A stretch of DNA of 64,000 bases from Saprospiraceae bacterium (GTDB lineage Bacteria > Bacteroidota > Bacteroidia > Chitinophagales > Saprospiraceae). Position 1 is the first letter of the stretch. Every line of letters starts with the position of its first letter. The translations under genes and the position numbers were made by a program. Under the pieces are notes generated by a model that had not been told where the DNA came from, did no database searches, and saw only the letters and a program-made list of their open reading frames with translations. Of this stretch, positions 9,677 to 19,463 are shown in pieces. The stretch covers positions 58,128 to 122,127 of the forward strand of contig JAGPCT010000008.1 of NCBI GenBank assembly GCA_018057925.1, in the 5' to 3' direction.

Positions 9677-10192
9677 TTATTTATTAGGGGCACTTAATTG
9701 TTTTAAGTTGATGGTTTCCACTTCTTTATCAATATAATACAAAGATTGTGGTCCATCACCGATGAGATTTATTTTATCTAAAATATCTCTCATTAGCGCC
9801 TCTTCCTCCCTTTGTTCAATAACATACCATTGGAGGAAATTGAAGGTATCTGAATTTTCTTCTTTTGAACAAAGTTCTACTAATTGATGTATGGAGCGAG
9901 TAACCTTTTTTTCATGCTCAAAAACGGTGCGCATTAATGTAACAATTGAATCAAATTGTGCAGGCGGTTTACTGATACTTGGTATAACAGGTATTGCATC
10001 GACATCCAGCATATAATCTATTATTTTCAACATGTGCATATTTTCTTCTTCCGATTGCCGACGAAGAAATGCAGCACATCCTTTTAAACCTTTGTGTTCA
10101 CACCAGCAAGACATGGAGAGATATAAAGAGGATGCATATCCTTCCATTTCTATTTGTTTATTGAGTTCAGTAGCTAAAGTTTCAGAAATCAT
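9677..10192 (-). CDS. ftnA: Ferritin (bacterial non-haem)
   Basis: A 171-residue four-helix protein that stores iron as a 24-mer. Ligands of the ferroxidase centre are visible: an early Glu in the segment EMEGYASSLYLSMSCWCE, E-E-x-x-H in RQSEEENMHMLKI, and later Glu residues in EKKVTRSIHQLVEL and YVIEQREEEALM. The length is that of FtnA rather than bacterioferritin, and there is no haem-ligand Met at the usual place. It lies next to a peroxiredoxin, fitting an iron/oxidative-stress role. Confidence 0.9.
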   Translation of the reverse strand: MISETLATELNKQIEMEGYASSLYLSMSCWCEHKGLKGCAAFLRRQSEEENMHMLKIIDYMLDVDAIPVIPSISKPPAQFDSIVTLMRTVFEHEKKVTRSIHQLVELCSKEENSDTFNFLQWYVIEQREEEALMRDILDKINLIGDGPQSLYYIDKEVETINLKQLSAPNK

Positions 10193-10294
10193 TCAATTAT
10201 GTTTTATGAGCAAATATACTATAGATTGGCCGAAAAGGATTATTTAATTATATATTATAAATAATCTATATGTGTACGTCATTATTAATGTATA

Positions 10295-10756
10295 TTATAG
10301 GTTTTTTAAAATTTGATTTGCATGATCCTTTGAAATTACTTTGTCAAAAATTTGTTTTATTTTGCCTTCAGCATCTATCAAGAAAGTCGTGCGGATGATA
10401 CCCATATATTTTCTACCATACAATTGTTTTTCGCCCCAAACGCCATATTTTACAGCTATATCTTTATTTTCATCTGATAATAATGTATAAGGAAGATTGT
10501 GTTTAGTGGCAAAATTCAAATGGCTTTTCACAGAATCCGGACTAATTCCAACAACCTCTATGCCTTCATTTTTTAAGTCAGCGTAATAATCCCTCAAGTT
10601 ACATACTTCTGTCGTACAAGTTGGTGTATTATCTTTAGGATAAAAGAATAATGCTAATTCGTTGCCAAGGAAAGAGGATAGAGAGACATTTTTTCCGTAT
10701 TGGTCTAACAAGTTGAAATCCGGAGCTTTATCTCCTATTGACAAGGTTAATGACAT
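10295..10756 (-). CDS. bcp: Thioredoxin-dependent peroxiredoxin (Bcp/PrxQ)
   Basis: A 153-residue AhpC/TSA-family enzyme that reduces hydroperoxides. The peroxidatic Cys is in PKDNTPTCTTEVCNLRD, and a second Cys five residues later is the resolving Cys position of the PrxQ type. The conserved Arg is in the later IIRTTFLID segment. The length is normal. It is encoded 5 nt after the M23 peptidase gene, so both are probably in one transcript. Confidence 0.92.
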   Translation of the reverse strand: MSLTLSIGDKAPDFNLLDQYGKNVSLSSFLGNELALFFYPKDNTPTCTTEVCNLRDYYADLKNEGIEVVGISPDSVKSHLNFATKHNLPYTLLSDENKDIAVKYGVWGEKQLYGRKYMGIIRTTFLIDAEGKIKQIFDKVISKDHANQILKNL

Positions 10757-10761
10757 GATAT

Positions 10762-12510
10762 TTATTTTATAAAAGTAGCTGAATACACTTTTGTATTATT
10801 CAAAGCATCGAATACTTCTAATCTGAAGGTATAAGTACCTTTTTGAAAGCCTTTAGGAAACACATAATCTATCGTTTTTGTTTTAAGATCATATTCCATC
10901 GGGATGTACTTGTCATTAATATATGCTTTATAATTAAGATACGGTGTCTGTCCGGCCGGGAGAATATTGTCATCAATTTTAAAAACTATTCGGGATGTCC
11001 TTGTGAGGTTTTTACTAAAAATAAGAGGAACAATGGAAGGTGGGATGGTATCTACTGCAATAAAAAATGTACCGCAAGCTCTCACCGGAGCATTCAACCA
11101 TTCGCCTTCCCAAGTACCACCCCAATTCGTAATTTGATTGACACCTTCTATGCTGGCAATGAATGATTTGTTTTTCAAATGTTGTGGGATTCCGTTAGCG
11201 AGTATCTTGCAATTATAATAATTATAGACAGGGATGTCGGGATTAGCGATATCATACACTGCAGAGTATATCGATTTATTTAAGTTTACTTTTTTCGAAA
11301 AGGTAAGGAATTGATTTTTAAAAAAAGTTTTATCTGTAAAAAGTATATAGATGCCTGAATCTTGAATAAATGTTGCTTTATTGTATGGCACGATATAATT
11401 ATAAAGAGGTTTTGTAAAGTTAGGATTGCCTATTTCCCTTTTCACAAAAAATGTCATTTCGGAAATATTGTTGTTATAGTCAGAGACAATAAAGGTTATT
11501 TTCTTTTTTTCCAGTTCATTTAATGATATAAGACCCCTTAATTGTTGGTATTGAATAATGGGGAGTGTATTTCCGGGAAGAGAATAACATTTATGAACGT
11601 AGTTGCGCTTTAATCTTTGTTCCGGATAATCAATATGTGCATTAATCATTCTAGTTTTTTCAAATGAAACTGAATCCATTTTTATATAATATGTAAGACT
11701 ATCATTTACAAGTAATTTAATACTATAAACGCCATTCTTATTCCAATTCTCTTCCTGACCATCTCTTGTATTGATTCCCAATCCAATTGTGGGTGATAGG
11801 GTAGTAATCGTATCGCCTAAGGTAGGGACGAATAAATTACCTCTTTTCTTGACCATCAAGTTTTTAGCATTGTATTCATTAAACTCATCGTCTAAGTCGT
11901 AAATTCGGGCATAACTGATTCCCGGTTTCATTGAATCTTGGCTATTAAAGCCAAATAATAGGGGATTGATGGGAGTTTCAGAGTCTGTTTCCCGTATTTC
12001 AAAGTGCAGGTGAGCGCCATTAGAGGAACCGGAATTGCCCATATATCCAATTATTTGACCTTTTTTTACCGGAATCAAAGTCGAATCCGGATAATATTGG
12101 ATATCAAATCTTTCTTGCCTTTCTTGTTCAGCGAGAGCAAATTTCAATATTTCAGGACTATAGGATTTTAAATGACCATATACACTTGTAAAACCATTTT
12201 TATGCGTAATATAAAGTGCATAACCATATCCTGTTGGGCTAATACCTATCCGTGAGATATATCCATCGGCTATGGCATAAATATTGTCACCTTGTACGCC
12301 ATTGGATGACTTAATATCAATGCCTGTATGAAAATGATTGGGCCTTAGTTCGCAGAATGTTCCTGCTATTTTAAATGTATGATCTACCGGACTTCTAAAG
12401 AAGTTTTTGACAATTACCGGTTTTGGACGTTCATGAATAACGACGTCAGGTTGGTTAAATTCTTTACATCCAAAAATTTGAACCAACGCCAATAAATAAA
12501 TATGCAACAT
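10762..12510 (-). CDS. M23 family metallopeptidase, envelope-located
   Basis: A 582-residue protein. An N-terminal hydrophobic segment ends at a possible lipobox (VQIFGC), so it may be a lipoprotein. The LytM/M23 domain spans about residues 45-185: HFHTGIDIKSSNG gives the first His and Asp ligands, and GAHLHFEIRE gives the HxH motif. Catalytic residues are present, so it should be an active endopeptidase on peptidoglycan. The long C-terminal region is beta-rich and has no recognised motif. Its ATG overlaps the stop of the upstream GTPase gene by one base, indicating translational coupling. Confidence 0.85.
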   Translation of the reverse strand: MLHIYLLALVQIFGCKEFNQPDVVIHERPKPVIVKNFFRSPVDHTFKIAGTFCELRPNHFHTGIDIKSSNGVQGDNIYAIADGYISRIGISPTGYGYALYITHKNGFTSVYGHLKSYSPEILKFALAEQERQERFDIQYYPDSTLIPVKKGQIIGYMGNSGSSNGAHLHFEIRETDSETPINPLLFGFNSQDSMKPGISYARIYDLDDEFNEYNAKNLMVKKRGNLFVPTLGDTITTLSPTIGLGINTRDGQEENWNKNGVYSIKLLVNDSLTYYIKMDSVSFEKTRMINAHIDYPEQRLKRNYVHKCYSLPGNTLPIIQYQQLRGLISLNELEKKKITFIVSDYNNNISEMTFFVKREIGNPNFTKPLYNYIVPYNKATFIQDSGIYILFTDKTFFKNQFLTFSKKVNLNKSIYSAVYDIANPDIPVYNYYNCKILANGIPQHLKNKSFIASIEGVNQITNWGGTWEGEWLNAPVRACGTFFIAVDTIPPSIVPLIFSKNLTRTSRIVFKIDDNILPAGQTPYLNYKAYINDKYIPMEYDLKTKTIDYVFPKGFQKGTYTFRLEVFDALNNTKVYSATFIK

Positions 12511-13571
12511 TATTCTTTTAATAAAAATCTATCTTTTAATTTGAGTAATTCTTTTTCAATTGCAATAGGAATCGAATTGTCAGCGACTTGATGGTGAGAT
12601 ATAAAATCATCAATTACATGCTGAACCATTTCATCTTTAGCTACAAGGTCGGATAATCGACGTAATAGTCCTAGTTTAAACCATTTATGTTCTTGTTGAA
12701 GTCTCTTTTGTTGCCACTCGCCTGAATCTTTTCTTTGTTTTACACATTGTAAAATTAGTGAAATCAGTCGTTCTACGTTGTGGTTAGTTTCTGCCGAAAC
12801 AGTGATTATGTCCGGAATGGATTGTCCTTCGGTGCTTTTTATCCGTAAAGAATGTCTGACATGGGTCATTGATTCATCACCAGCTTTGATGAGATGGTGA
12901 TCATATTTAGTTATAGCAATGATGTCTGCGGCTTCCATGATACCTTTTTTTATACCCTGTAAGTCATCGCCGCCACCGGGATTCAAAAGGAGTAAAAGCA
13001 GGTCGGTCATGTCTTTCACTTCCACCTCTGATTGACCTACTCCGACTGTTTCTATAAAAATGATGTCAAAACCCGCAGCTTCACACAATAATATACTTTC
13101 CCTAGTTGTTTGATTCACACCTCCTAGCTCCATTCCTGAGGGACTTGGTCTAACAAAGGCCATTGCATTGCTTCCCAGGAGGTTCATTCTAGTTTTATCC
13201 CCTAAAATGCTTCCTCTTGATTGTTCACTGGAAGGATCAACTGCAAGTACTGCAACTTGATGACCTCTTTCCACCAATATGAGACCTATTGCTTCTATCA
13301 AGGTACTCTTTCCCACACCTGGAGGGCCGGTAACTGCTATTTTGAGGGAATTTGATGGAAGGTCTTTACATAATTGTAAGAGATCTAAAGCTTTCTGGCG
13401 ATAGTTCTTGTTGGTTGATTCAATCCAGGTAATTGCTCTTGCCAGAAACACTTTATCCCCATCCTTAAGTTTGTCAAATACTTGATTTATATCCGGGTCA
13501 AACAATTTAAAAATATTTGGATAAGAGTAATAGAGAATTAAAAGATAAAGCAGATGTGAAGATTGACACAT
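12510..13571 (-). CDS. meaB: MeaB/ArgK-type P-loop GTPase
   Basis: A G3E-family GTPase that acts as chaperone of methylmalonyl-CoA mutase, protecting and reloading its B12 cofactor. Walker A is AVTGPPGVGKSTLIEA, followed by VLAVDPSS, the switch segment ETVGVGQSEVEV, and the base-recognition stretch ITKYD. The frame's only upstream ATG is at 13571, but that start lies inside the hairpin that ends the preceding gene. A TTG at 13505, just before FDPDINQVFDKLKDGD, fits the family's N-terminus better. No mutase gene is in the window. Confidence 0.85.
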   Translation of the reverse strand: MCQSSHLLYLLILYYSYPNIFKLFDPDINQVFDKLKDGDKVFLARAITWIESTNKNYRQKALDLLQLCKDLPSNSLKIAVTGPPGVGKSTLIEAIGLILVERGHQVAVLAVDPSSEQSRGSILGDKTRMNLLGSNAMAFVRPSPSGMELGGVNQTTRESILLCEAAGFDIIFIETVGVGQSEVEVKDMTDLLLLLLNPGGGDDLQGIKKGIMEAADIIAITKYDHHLIKAGDESMTHVRHSLRIKSTEGQSIPDIITVSAETNHNVERLISLILQCVKQRKDSGEWQQKRLQQEHKWFKLGLLRRLSDLVAKDEMVQHVIDDFISHHQVADNSIPIAIEKELLKLKDRFLLKE

Positions 13572-13578
13572 CTGCTTT
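13547..13578 (-). terminator. Terminator hairpin between the surface protein and meaB
   Basis: Stem AAAGCAGATGTG/CACATCTGCTTT of 12 bp with an 8-nt loop. On the minus strand it is followed by a T-rich stretch and lies 17 nt after the stop of the gene ending at 13595. It overlaps the first codons of the longest possible meaB frame. Confidence 0.65.
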
Positions 13579-13594
13579 AAATCAATGATTATAT

Positions 13595-16207
13595 TTAACG
13601 GTAAAGTGTGACTTCGCCACGTCTGGAGTCGATGATGCCACCTTGTGAAAGTTGATATTTGACGATGAAAACGTAGGTATCACTTGGAGCTTCTTTTCCT
13701 TTGTAAGTGCCATCCCACCCATTGTTAGAATTTTTTTCATTGTACACTTGCTGCCCCCATCTGTTAACAATAGATAATTCTAGTAATTTTACTCCATCCG
13801 GAATTACGGCTTTGAAAACATCATTCTTTGAGTCACCATTGGGAGAGAATGAATTTGGCATATTGATATATGGTGTTATTCCCGATACTTGGACTTTTCC
13901 TGAACCGGAACAATAATTGTCTCCACTAGGGATGAGGAATGCTTCTATAAGGTCATCTTTGGACTCTAATACAATTTCGTAAGAACTGCCATGTGTTCCT
14001 AAGTCTCTGCCGTTTATTTTCCATTGATAAGTGCCCTCTGGTACCGGATTAACTACGCTAGCAGTAACAGGGTTGCCTATAGCAACATTATCAGCAGGGG
14101 AAACAGTGATTTCAAAGATGGAAGGAGGGCTTATTTTAACGATGATTCCCCCGTATGCCGGACAGCCGTCTTGAATTCCGGATACAATAAAGTTCTGGTC
14201 TTTATCGGTTGTTAAAACTGTGGTTGGACAATCTTTACAACTGGTTTTTTCTCCAGGAGACCATGATATATTGGATGCTGCAGAAACAACACTTACTTTG
14301 ACCGGTTCATTTGGGCAGATTGTCGTGTCTGTGACTGAAAGTCCTATGATTTGTCTATTAATTCGAACTGTCATATTTGCAGTGCCGGGACATCCGTCTG
14401 CTTTGCCTGTAACCGTGTAAGTTGTTGTAGTGGCAGTTTTAATGATAGCTGTTTTGCAATCATTGAAACAAGTAACACTTTCGGCCGGTGTCCATTCAAT
14501 ATCGGTCATATCTGTATTAAGGTCGACTCTAACCTCTTCGTTTTCACAGACTAAGGTATCAGTAAGTGAAAATTGGATTTTGGGAATCTTAACATTAATC
14601 TGAAGAGAATCTTCACGATAACAAGCATGATTTACAGTTTTTCTGATATAAAGAAAAGTGTCTTGAGTTATAATAGCTAAATTTAGTTGATCTTTTGGAT
14701 CAACAGCTCCTAAAGCATTACCCCAATTGAAGGTAATATCAGGGTATAAGCTTTTATCATATTGTGGCGAAAACATTGCAACGACTTCACCTTTACAATA
14801 AAATGGTCTGATAGGCTGATGATCCAGCGGAATATCCGGTATGCTGTCAACTCGTACTACTACGGATTCGGTATAAACACAATTACCTACAATGAATGTA
14901 CCTGTATAGGTAGTGGTGACTGTGGGTTTTGCTATAAATGCGCTATCGTTGACAACAATAAAAGTTGAATCGGCCGGAGTCCAGATGACCTTTGAAGCCT
15001 TGGGATAGAAGGAGTATTCAACCTTAGTACTGTCGCCTTTGCAAAGTTCGACATATTCCGGTGTTTTTAATGAAAATCTACCTTCATTGACTTTAATTTG
15101 AAAGTCATGTTCAAAACTACACTTTTTGTCTGTAGAAGTTATCTTTACTGTGTAATTGGCATCTTTTAAGGCAATATAAATTGGATTATTGATGTCTGTA
15201 AAGTTGATGCCTGACGATGGATCAAATTCATAAAATTTAGCTTTTGAAAAGTCTCCAAATGATACCGGTACTTTATAACATACTGTAGTATCATTAAAAG
15301 GGGGAAAATATTCAGTGCCGGGTCTTAGTTTAAGTGACAATGTATCAGAAGAAAAGCAATCTCCCAGTGTATAAGTAACTATAACCTGAGTGTTTTTATC
15401 TATATAAACATTTTGAATATTGCTATTAGGGTTAGGGAATAATTGTGCGGGTTCCCAAGAATAGATACCGCCCGATGTCTCCGGAGTTGCTGTTAACTTA
15501 ATTGTCTCTCCACCACAAAGAGTGTCTTTGGAAGAGGTAAGTACAACACTTGTATTATTAATAACGACATTGATTTTATCAGAAGATTCACAAGTGCCTA
15601 TGGTTGCAGTCAAGGTAACCTGACTCGTTCCATTACCGGTATATTTGACAGAAGATGCTGTTGGGTCGCTGACATTAGAAGATGGTGTCCAAGAGAAAGA
15701 ATTCCCATCAGAAGCAGTTAAAGTTATGTCTTCATTGGGACATGCCTCGATATCTGTATCATTGTTTATAGTGACTTGAAAATTATCAAAAATATAAGTC
15801 GTCAAAGAGGCAACAACTTGTCCGGTGGCTAAATCAATTAAATTGACAATAATGTCTTCAGAGCCTTCTACAATTCCATCTTTGATGACATGAATAGGAA
15901 ATTCTATTGTTGGGTTATTAGGTGTTATATTTAGAGTATCGTTAGAAAAACCAAGTAATGTAAAATCTATGTTAAAGGTGGCAGCTCCTCCAAATTGAAT
16001 AAGATATTTGCCCGGTGAGGTAATTTGTTCAAATGTAAATATAACCTTCCCATCTAAGGCATTACAGTTTTCATAGAATGCATTCCCCCCTGAATTGTAT
16101 TGTATGACGATATTTGTTAGAGTACGAGGCTTGGCCTCCAGATTATTTTGTATAAAGAATAAAACAAATAAAGAACAAAGACTAATAGTCGTTATTTTAG
16201 ATAACAT
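13595..16207 (-). CDS. Large secreted protein with gliding-motility/T9SS type B C-terminal domain
   Basis: About 870 residues. The start at 16207 (MLSKITTISLCSLFVLFFI) gives a clean signal peptide; an ATG 30 nt upstream is the alternative. The first part includes a Calx-beta-like segment (IVEGSEDIIVNLID). Several Ig/PKD-like repeats follow, each with paired Cys residues and patterns like W-x-P-x-x-x-V. The end, PNSFSPNGDSKNDVFK...NRWGQQVYN...DTYVFIVKY, is the CHU_C/gliding-motility-associated domain, which directs type IX export and surface attachment. It is likely an adhesin or structural surface protein. A terminator hairpin follows it. Confidence 0.85.
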   Translation of the reverse strand: MLSKITTISLCSLFVLFFIQNNLEAKPRTLTNIVIQYNSGGNAFYENCNALDGKVIFTFEQITSPGKYLIQFGGAATFNIDFTLLGFSNDTLNITPNNPTIEFPIHVIKDGIVEGSEDIIVNLIDLATGQVVASLTTYIFDNFQVTINNDTDIEACPNEDITLTASDGNSFSWTPSSNVSDPTASSVKYTGNGTSQVTLTATIGTCESSDKINVVINNTSVVLTSSKDTLCGGETIKLTATPETSGGIYSWEPAQLFPNPNSNIQNVYIDKNTQVIVTYTLGDCFSSDTLSLKLRPGTEYFPPFNDTTVCYKVPVSFGDFSKAKFYEFDPSSGINFTDINNPIYIALKDANYTVKITSTDKKCSFEHDFQIKVNEGRFSLKTPEYVELCKGDSTKVEYSFYPKASKVIWTPADSTFIVVNDSAFIAKPTVTTTYTGTFIVGNCVYTESVVVRVDSIPDIPLDHQPIRPFYCKGEVVAMFSPQYDKSLYPDITFNWGNALGAVDPKDQLNLAIITQDTFLYIRKTVNHACYREDSLQINVKIPKIQFSLTDTLVCENEEVRVDLNTDMTDIEWTPAESVTCFNDCKTAIIKTATTTTYTVTGKADGCPGTANMTVRINRQIIGLSVTDTTICPNEPVKVSVVSAASNISWSPGEKTSCKDCPTTVLTTDKDQNFIVSGIQDGCPAYGGIIVKISPPSIFEITVSPADNVAIGNPVTASVVNPVPEGTYQWKINGRDLGTHGSSYEIVLESKDDLIEAFLIPSGDNYCSGSGKVQVSGITPYINMPNSFSPNGDSKNDVFKAVIPDGVKLLELSIVNRWGQQVYNEKNSNNGWDGTYKGKEAPSDTYVFIVKYQLSQGGIIDSRRGEVTLYR

Positions 16208-16541
16208 ATATATATATTTAAAATCTGCTGTAAACATAATTATTTCTTTCAAAAGGACAAAATATTTGTATCCAACTTGTGAAAGCAAAGATAGATAGTG
16301 AATGGTATTGTATGATATGCTGAGGGTGGATAACTTTCTTTAAAAACCGTAGAATTGTATCTATTATACCCGAATTCAAATTATATCCGAGTTTTTATTG
16401 TTGGATATTGTTGAATTATTGAAGACAATATTTTTACCTTTCATATCAATTTGGGATGAACAGTAATTAATATAGTAGGGAATGATCATTTCAATTGAAT
16501 GTAATTAAGGTTTGAAATGTAAAACTTATATTGAAATAATA

Positions 16542-16549
16542 TATCTTTG
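16542..16549 (+). promoter_or_regulatory. Possible -7 element for the S41 protease gene
   Basis: TATCTTTG matches the Bacteroidota -7 consensus TAnnTTTG, 121 nt before the ATG at 16670. No TTG at the standard spacing was found, so this is tentative. The rest of the ~460-bp gap 16208-16669 is AT-rich and I see no gene in it. Confidence 0.35.
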
Positions 16550-16669
16550 TCTAAGAAATAGTTAAGCCGGTCTTAAATTATTTAATTTTAAAACAAAGAA
16601 CGTATCATCGTGTTAAATTGTACGTTTATTATAATATCAAGAAAAAATTAATACTTGAAAGAGTTTCTT

Positions 16670-18823
16670 ATGAAGATAAAATCCTTTTTAATATTTGGGC
16701 TTATCATTGGTGTGGTTAGCCTTTTTGCGTTGTATCCACGACAAATAGAAGATCCTATTGAAAAGGAAGCTGTTATATTGAAGTCTGTGGTAAATATTTT
16801 GGAAAGAGCGCATTTTAAGCCAAAAGATATCAATGATGATTTTTCAAAGAAGGTGTATCAGAGCTATTTGGACTTATTAGATGGTGGAAAAAGGTTTTTA
16901 ATTCAGGCGGATGTTGATAAACTAAAACCTTATGAGAAGCAGATTGATGATGAAATTCTTGCGACCAAACTAAATTTTTTTAATGCTAGTTTGGATATAA
17001 TTAATGCTGCACAGTCAAGGGTTAAATCTTATTATAAGGAGATTTTGGCCAAGCCTATGACTTTTAATGAGAAAGAGACTATTTCATACGATTTTGAAAA
17101 GATGCCTTATGCTAAAAATGAAAAGGAATTGTATGCCAGGTGGGAAAAAATATTAAAAGCCAATGTTCTTGATGAAATTGTACAAGTTCAAAATGGACAG
17201 GAAAATGACTCACTAAAAGTAGATAAAACGGAGCCAAAGTCCTTTGCAACAATTGAAAAAGAGGCGAGAGAGAAGGTGTTGAAAGATTATGATAGACTCT
17301 TTGAAAGAATGGAAAAACTTCGTAGAGAAGACCGTTTTAGTGATTATATCAATAGCATTACAGAGCAGTTTGATCCTCATACTTCATATTTTAGTCCTAA
17401 CGATAAAGAAGATTTTGATATCGGAATGTCCGGTCGGTTGGAAGGCATAGGAGCAAGGCTTCAAGCAGATGGAGAATATACCAAAGTGAGTGAAATTGTT
17501 GTAGGTGGTCCGGCGTGGAAAGAAAAAAATCTTGAAGCAGGAGATGTTATCATGAAAGTTGCGCAGGAAGGTCAACCGGCAATAGACATTAGAGGTATGC
17601 GCTTAGATGATGTAGTATCAAAAATAAGGGGTAAGAAAGGCACAAAAGTTATTTTGACTGTAAAGAAGGTCAGCGGGACAATACAAAATATTACAATAAC
17701 GCGCGATGAGGTTTTGATGGATGAATCTTTCGCAAAGTCTGTTATCATTGGTCAGGAAGGTGTATTAGAAAATATTGGTTATATATATTTACCTAAATTT
17801 TATGCTGATTTTGATAATAACAAAGGTCGATTTAGCTTTACAGATGTTGCCAAAGAAGTGGAAAAACTTAAGAAAGCAAATGTCAATGGCATTATTTTAG
17901 ACCTTCGTAATAACCCGGGTGGTTCGCTTAATGACGTAGTAAAAATGGCAGGTTTGTTTATTGAACAGGGACCTATAGTACAAGTTAAATCCAGGGAAAA
18001 TGAACCGTATGTGATGAACGATGAGGATAAAAGCTATGCGTATGATGGACCCATGGTTGTTTTGGTCAACCACCAGAGCGCATCAGCTTCAGAGATTCTT
18101 GCAGCCGCCTTGCAGGATTATAAGCGGGCTGTAATCATTGGAGGAACCTCAACTTATGGAAAAGGTACCGTTCAGCGATTTGTTGATTTAGATAGAACAG
18201 TTTCTGTGGCCAATAATTTAAAACCATTGGGTCAACTAAAACTAACTATCCAAAAGTATTATCGTATTAATGGTGGAAGTACACAGTTGGAAGGTGTTAC
18301 ACCAGATATTGTTTTGCCGGATGCATTTAATTATATAAAAATAGGTGAGCGGGAAAATAAATCGGCTATGGAGTGGACAAAGATTGCGCCAGCACGTTAC
18401 AGCCAAAATGTTTTTGTCATAAATAATATGGACGATATTAAGGCAAAGTCAAAGAAGAGGGTTGAGACGAATCCATTATTTAAAGCTATTGACGAGAACG
18501 CACATAGAATAAAAGAGCAAAGTGATAAGAAAATCTATACCCTTGAGTTAGATTCCTACAAAAAGGATATGAATAGCCGAAAAGAGCAGACTAAGAAATT
18601 TAATGCACTTTTTAAAGAAATTCCGGGCCTGTCAGTAGAAAATATACCGGAAGATGCAAAGTTGATTCAAAGAGATAGCGCAAGTATAGCTCGCAATCAG
18701 ACTTTTATAAAAAATATCAAAAAAGATGTCTATATTGAAGAAGCAATGCAAGTTATTAAGGATTTGCAGACAGATAGAATGTCATTGACTGATAAAAAAA
18801 GGCAGATAGAGGAGAAAAATTAG
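16670..18823 (+). CDS. prc: Carboxy-terminal processing protease (S41, Prc/Tsp-like)
   Basis: About 717 residues. The ATG at 16670 gives a signal anchor (MKIKSFLIFGLIIGVVSLF); a TTG five codons upstream is less likely. The order is an N-terminal helical domain, a PDZ domain (about 245-330, with GRLEGIGARL), the S41 protease core and a C-terminal tail domain. The catalytic Ser is in HQSASASEILAAAL and the Lys in TSTYGKGTVQ, so the enzyme should be active. It cleaves periplasmic proteins from their C-termini. Length and layout match the large Prc type. The lptE gene follows 76 nt downstream on the same strand. Confidence 0.92.
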   Translation: MKIKSFLIFGLIIGVVSLFALYPRQIEDPIEKEAVILKSVVNILERAHFKPKDINDDFSKKVYQSYLDLLDGGKRFLIQADVDKLKPYEKQIDDEILATKLNFFNASLDIINAAQSRVKSYYKEILAKPMTFNEKETISYDFEKMPYAKNEKELYARWEKILKANVLDEIVQVQNGQENDSLKVDKTEPKSFATIEKEAREKVLKDYDRLFERMEKLRREDRFSDYINSITEQFDPHTSYFSPNDKEDFDIGMSGRLEGIGARLQADGEYTKVSEIVVGGPAWKEKNLEAGDVIMKVAQEGQPAIDIRGMRLDDVVSKIRGKKGTKVILTVKKVSGTIQNITITRDEVLMDESFAKSVIIGQEGVLENIGYIYLPKFYADFDNNKGRFSFTDVAKEVEKLKKANVNGIILDLRNNPGGSLNDVVKMAGLFIEQGPIVQVKSRENEPYVMNDEDKSYAYDGPMVVLVNHQSASASEILAAALQDYKRAVIIGGTSTYGKGTVQRFVDLDRTVSVANNLKPLGQLKLTIQKYYRINGGSTQLEGVTPDIVLPDAFNYIKIGERENKSAMEWTKIAPARYSQNVFVINNMDDIKAKSKKRVETNPLFKAIDENAHRIKEQSDKKIYTLELDSYKKDMNSRKEQTKKFNALFKEIPGLSVENIPEDAKLIQRDSASIARNQTFIKNIKKDVYIEEAMQVIKDLQTDRMSLTDKKRQIEEKN

Positions 18824-18899
18824 TATTGAAAGGATGTTGTTCTATTTGTACGTTGGTTGAAATAATAAATATGTCAACCTTTGAAAGATTATTTTAAAA

Positions 18900-19406
18900 A
18901 TGAGGAAGTATTCATTCTATAAGGCTTTGATATTGACTGGAATAATCATAGGGATGTCAAGTTGTTACTCCTTTAAAGGAACGTCAATTCCAGAAAATAC
19001 GAGTACTTTTTATATTTCAAATTTTACGATAGATACTTATGATGCGCCTTTTAATCTGGCTCAGTTAATTACGGAGAAGTTAAAAGATAAAATTAGAAAA
19101 GAAACACGTCTGAAGTACAACGATGTGAATCCAGATATTGAGTTTACAGGAAAAATAACTAATTATACGGTTTCTCCTGTGGCTCCACAAAATAATCAAG
19201 CACCTTCTGCCAATAGGTTGGAAATAACTATTAATGTGGAATTTGTTGACCACAAGAATGTGAAAAATAAATGGAATTCAAATTTTACGTTTTTCAAAGA
19301 TTATAGCAAAGATGCCAACCTAATAGACGTGAGAGATGGTCTAGCAAATGACATTTTTGATCAATTATCAGAAGATGTTTACAATAGGGCATTTACCAAT
19401 TGGTAA
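18900..19406 (+). CDS. lptE: LPS-assembly lipoprotein LptE-like
   Basis: A 168-residue lipoprotein. The lipobox is IGMSSC at about residue 22, followed by YSFKGTSIPENTSTFYISNF, characteristic of Bacteroidota LptE. It is expected to sit inside the LptD barrel in the outer membrane and help place LPS in the outer leaflet. The gene order lptE-hypothetical-secG is one I recognise from this phylum, which supports the call. Overall similarity to enterobacterial LptE is low. Confidence 0.8.
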   Translation: MRKYSFYKALILTGIIIGMSSCYSFKGTSIPENTSTFYISNFTIDTYDAPFNLAQLITEKLKDKIRKETRLKYNDVNPDIEFTGKITNYTVSPVAPQNNQAPSANRLEITINVEFVDHKNVKNKWNSNFTFFKDYSKDANLIDVRDGLANDIFDQLSEDVYNRAFTNW

Positions 19407-19463
19407 AATTAGCATCAAATCTTACAAATTTATTATCTTGCAGCGATTTTTGCCTAATTGTCT

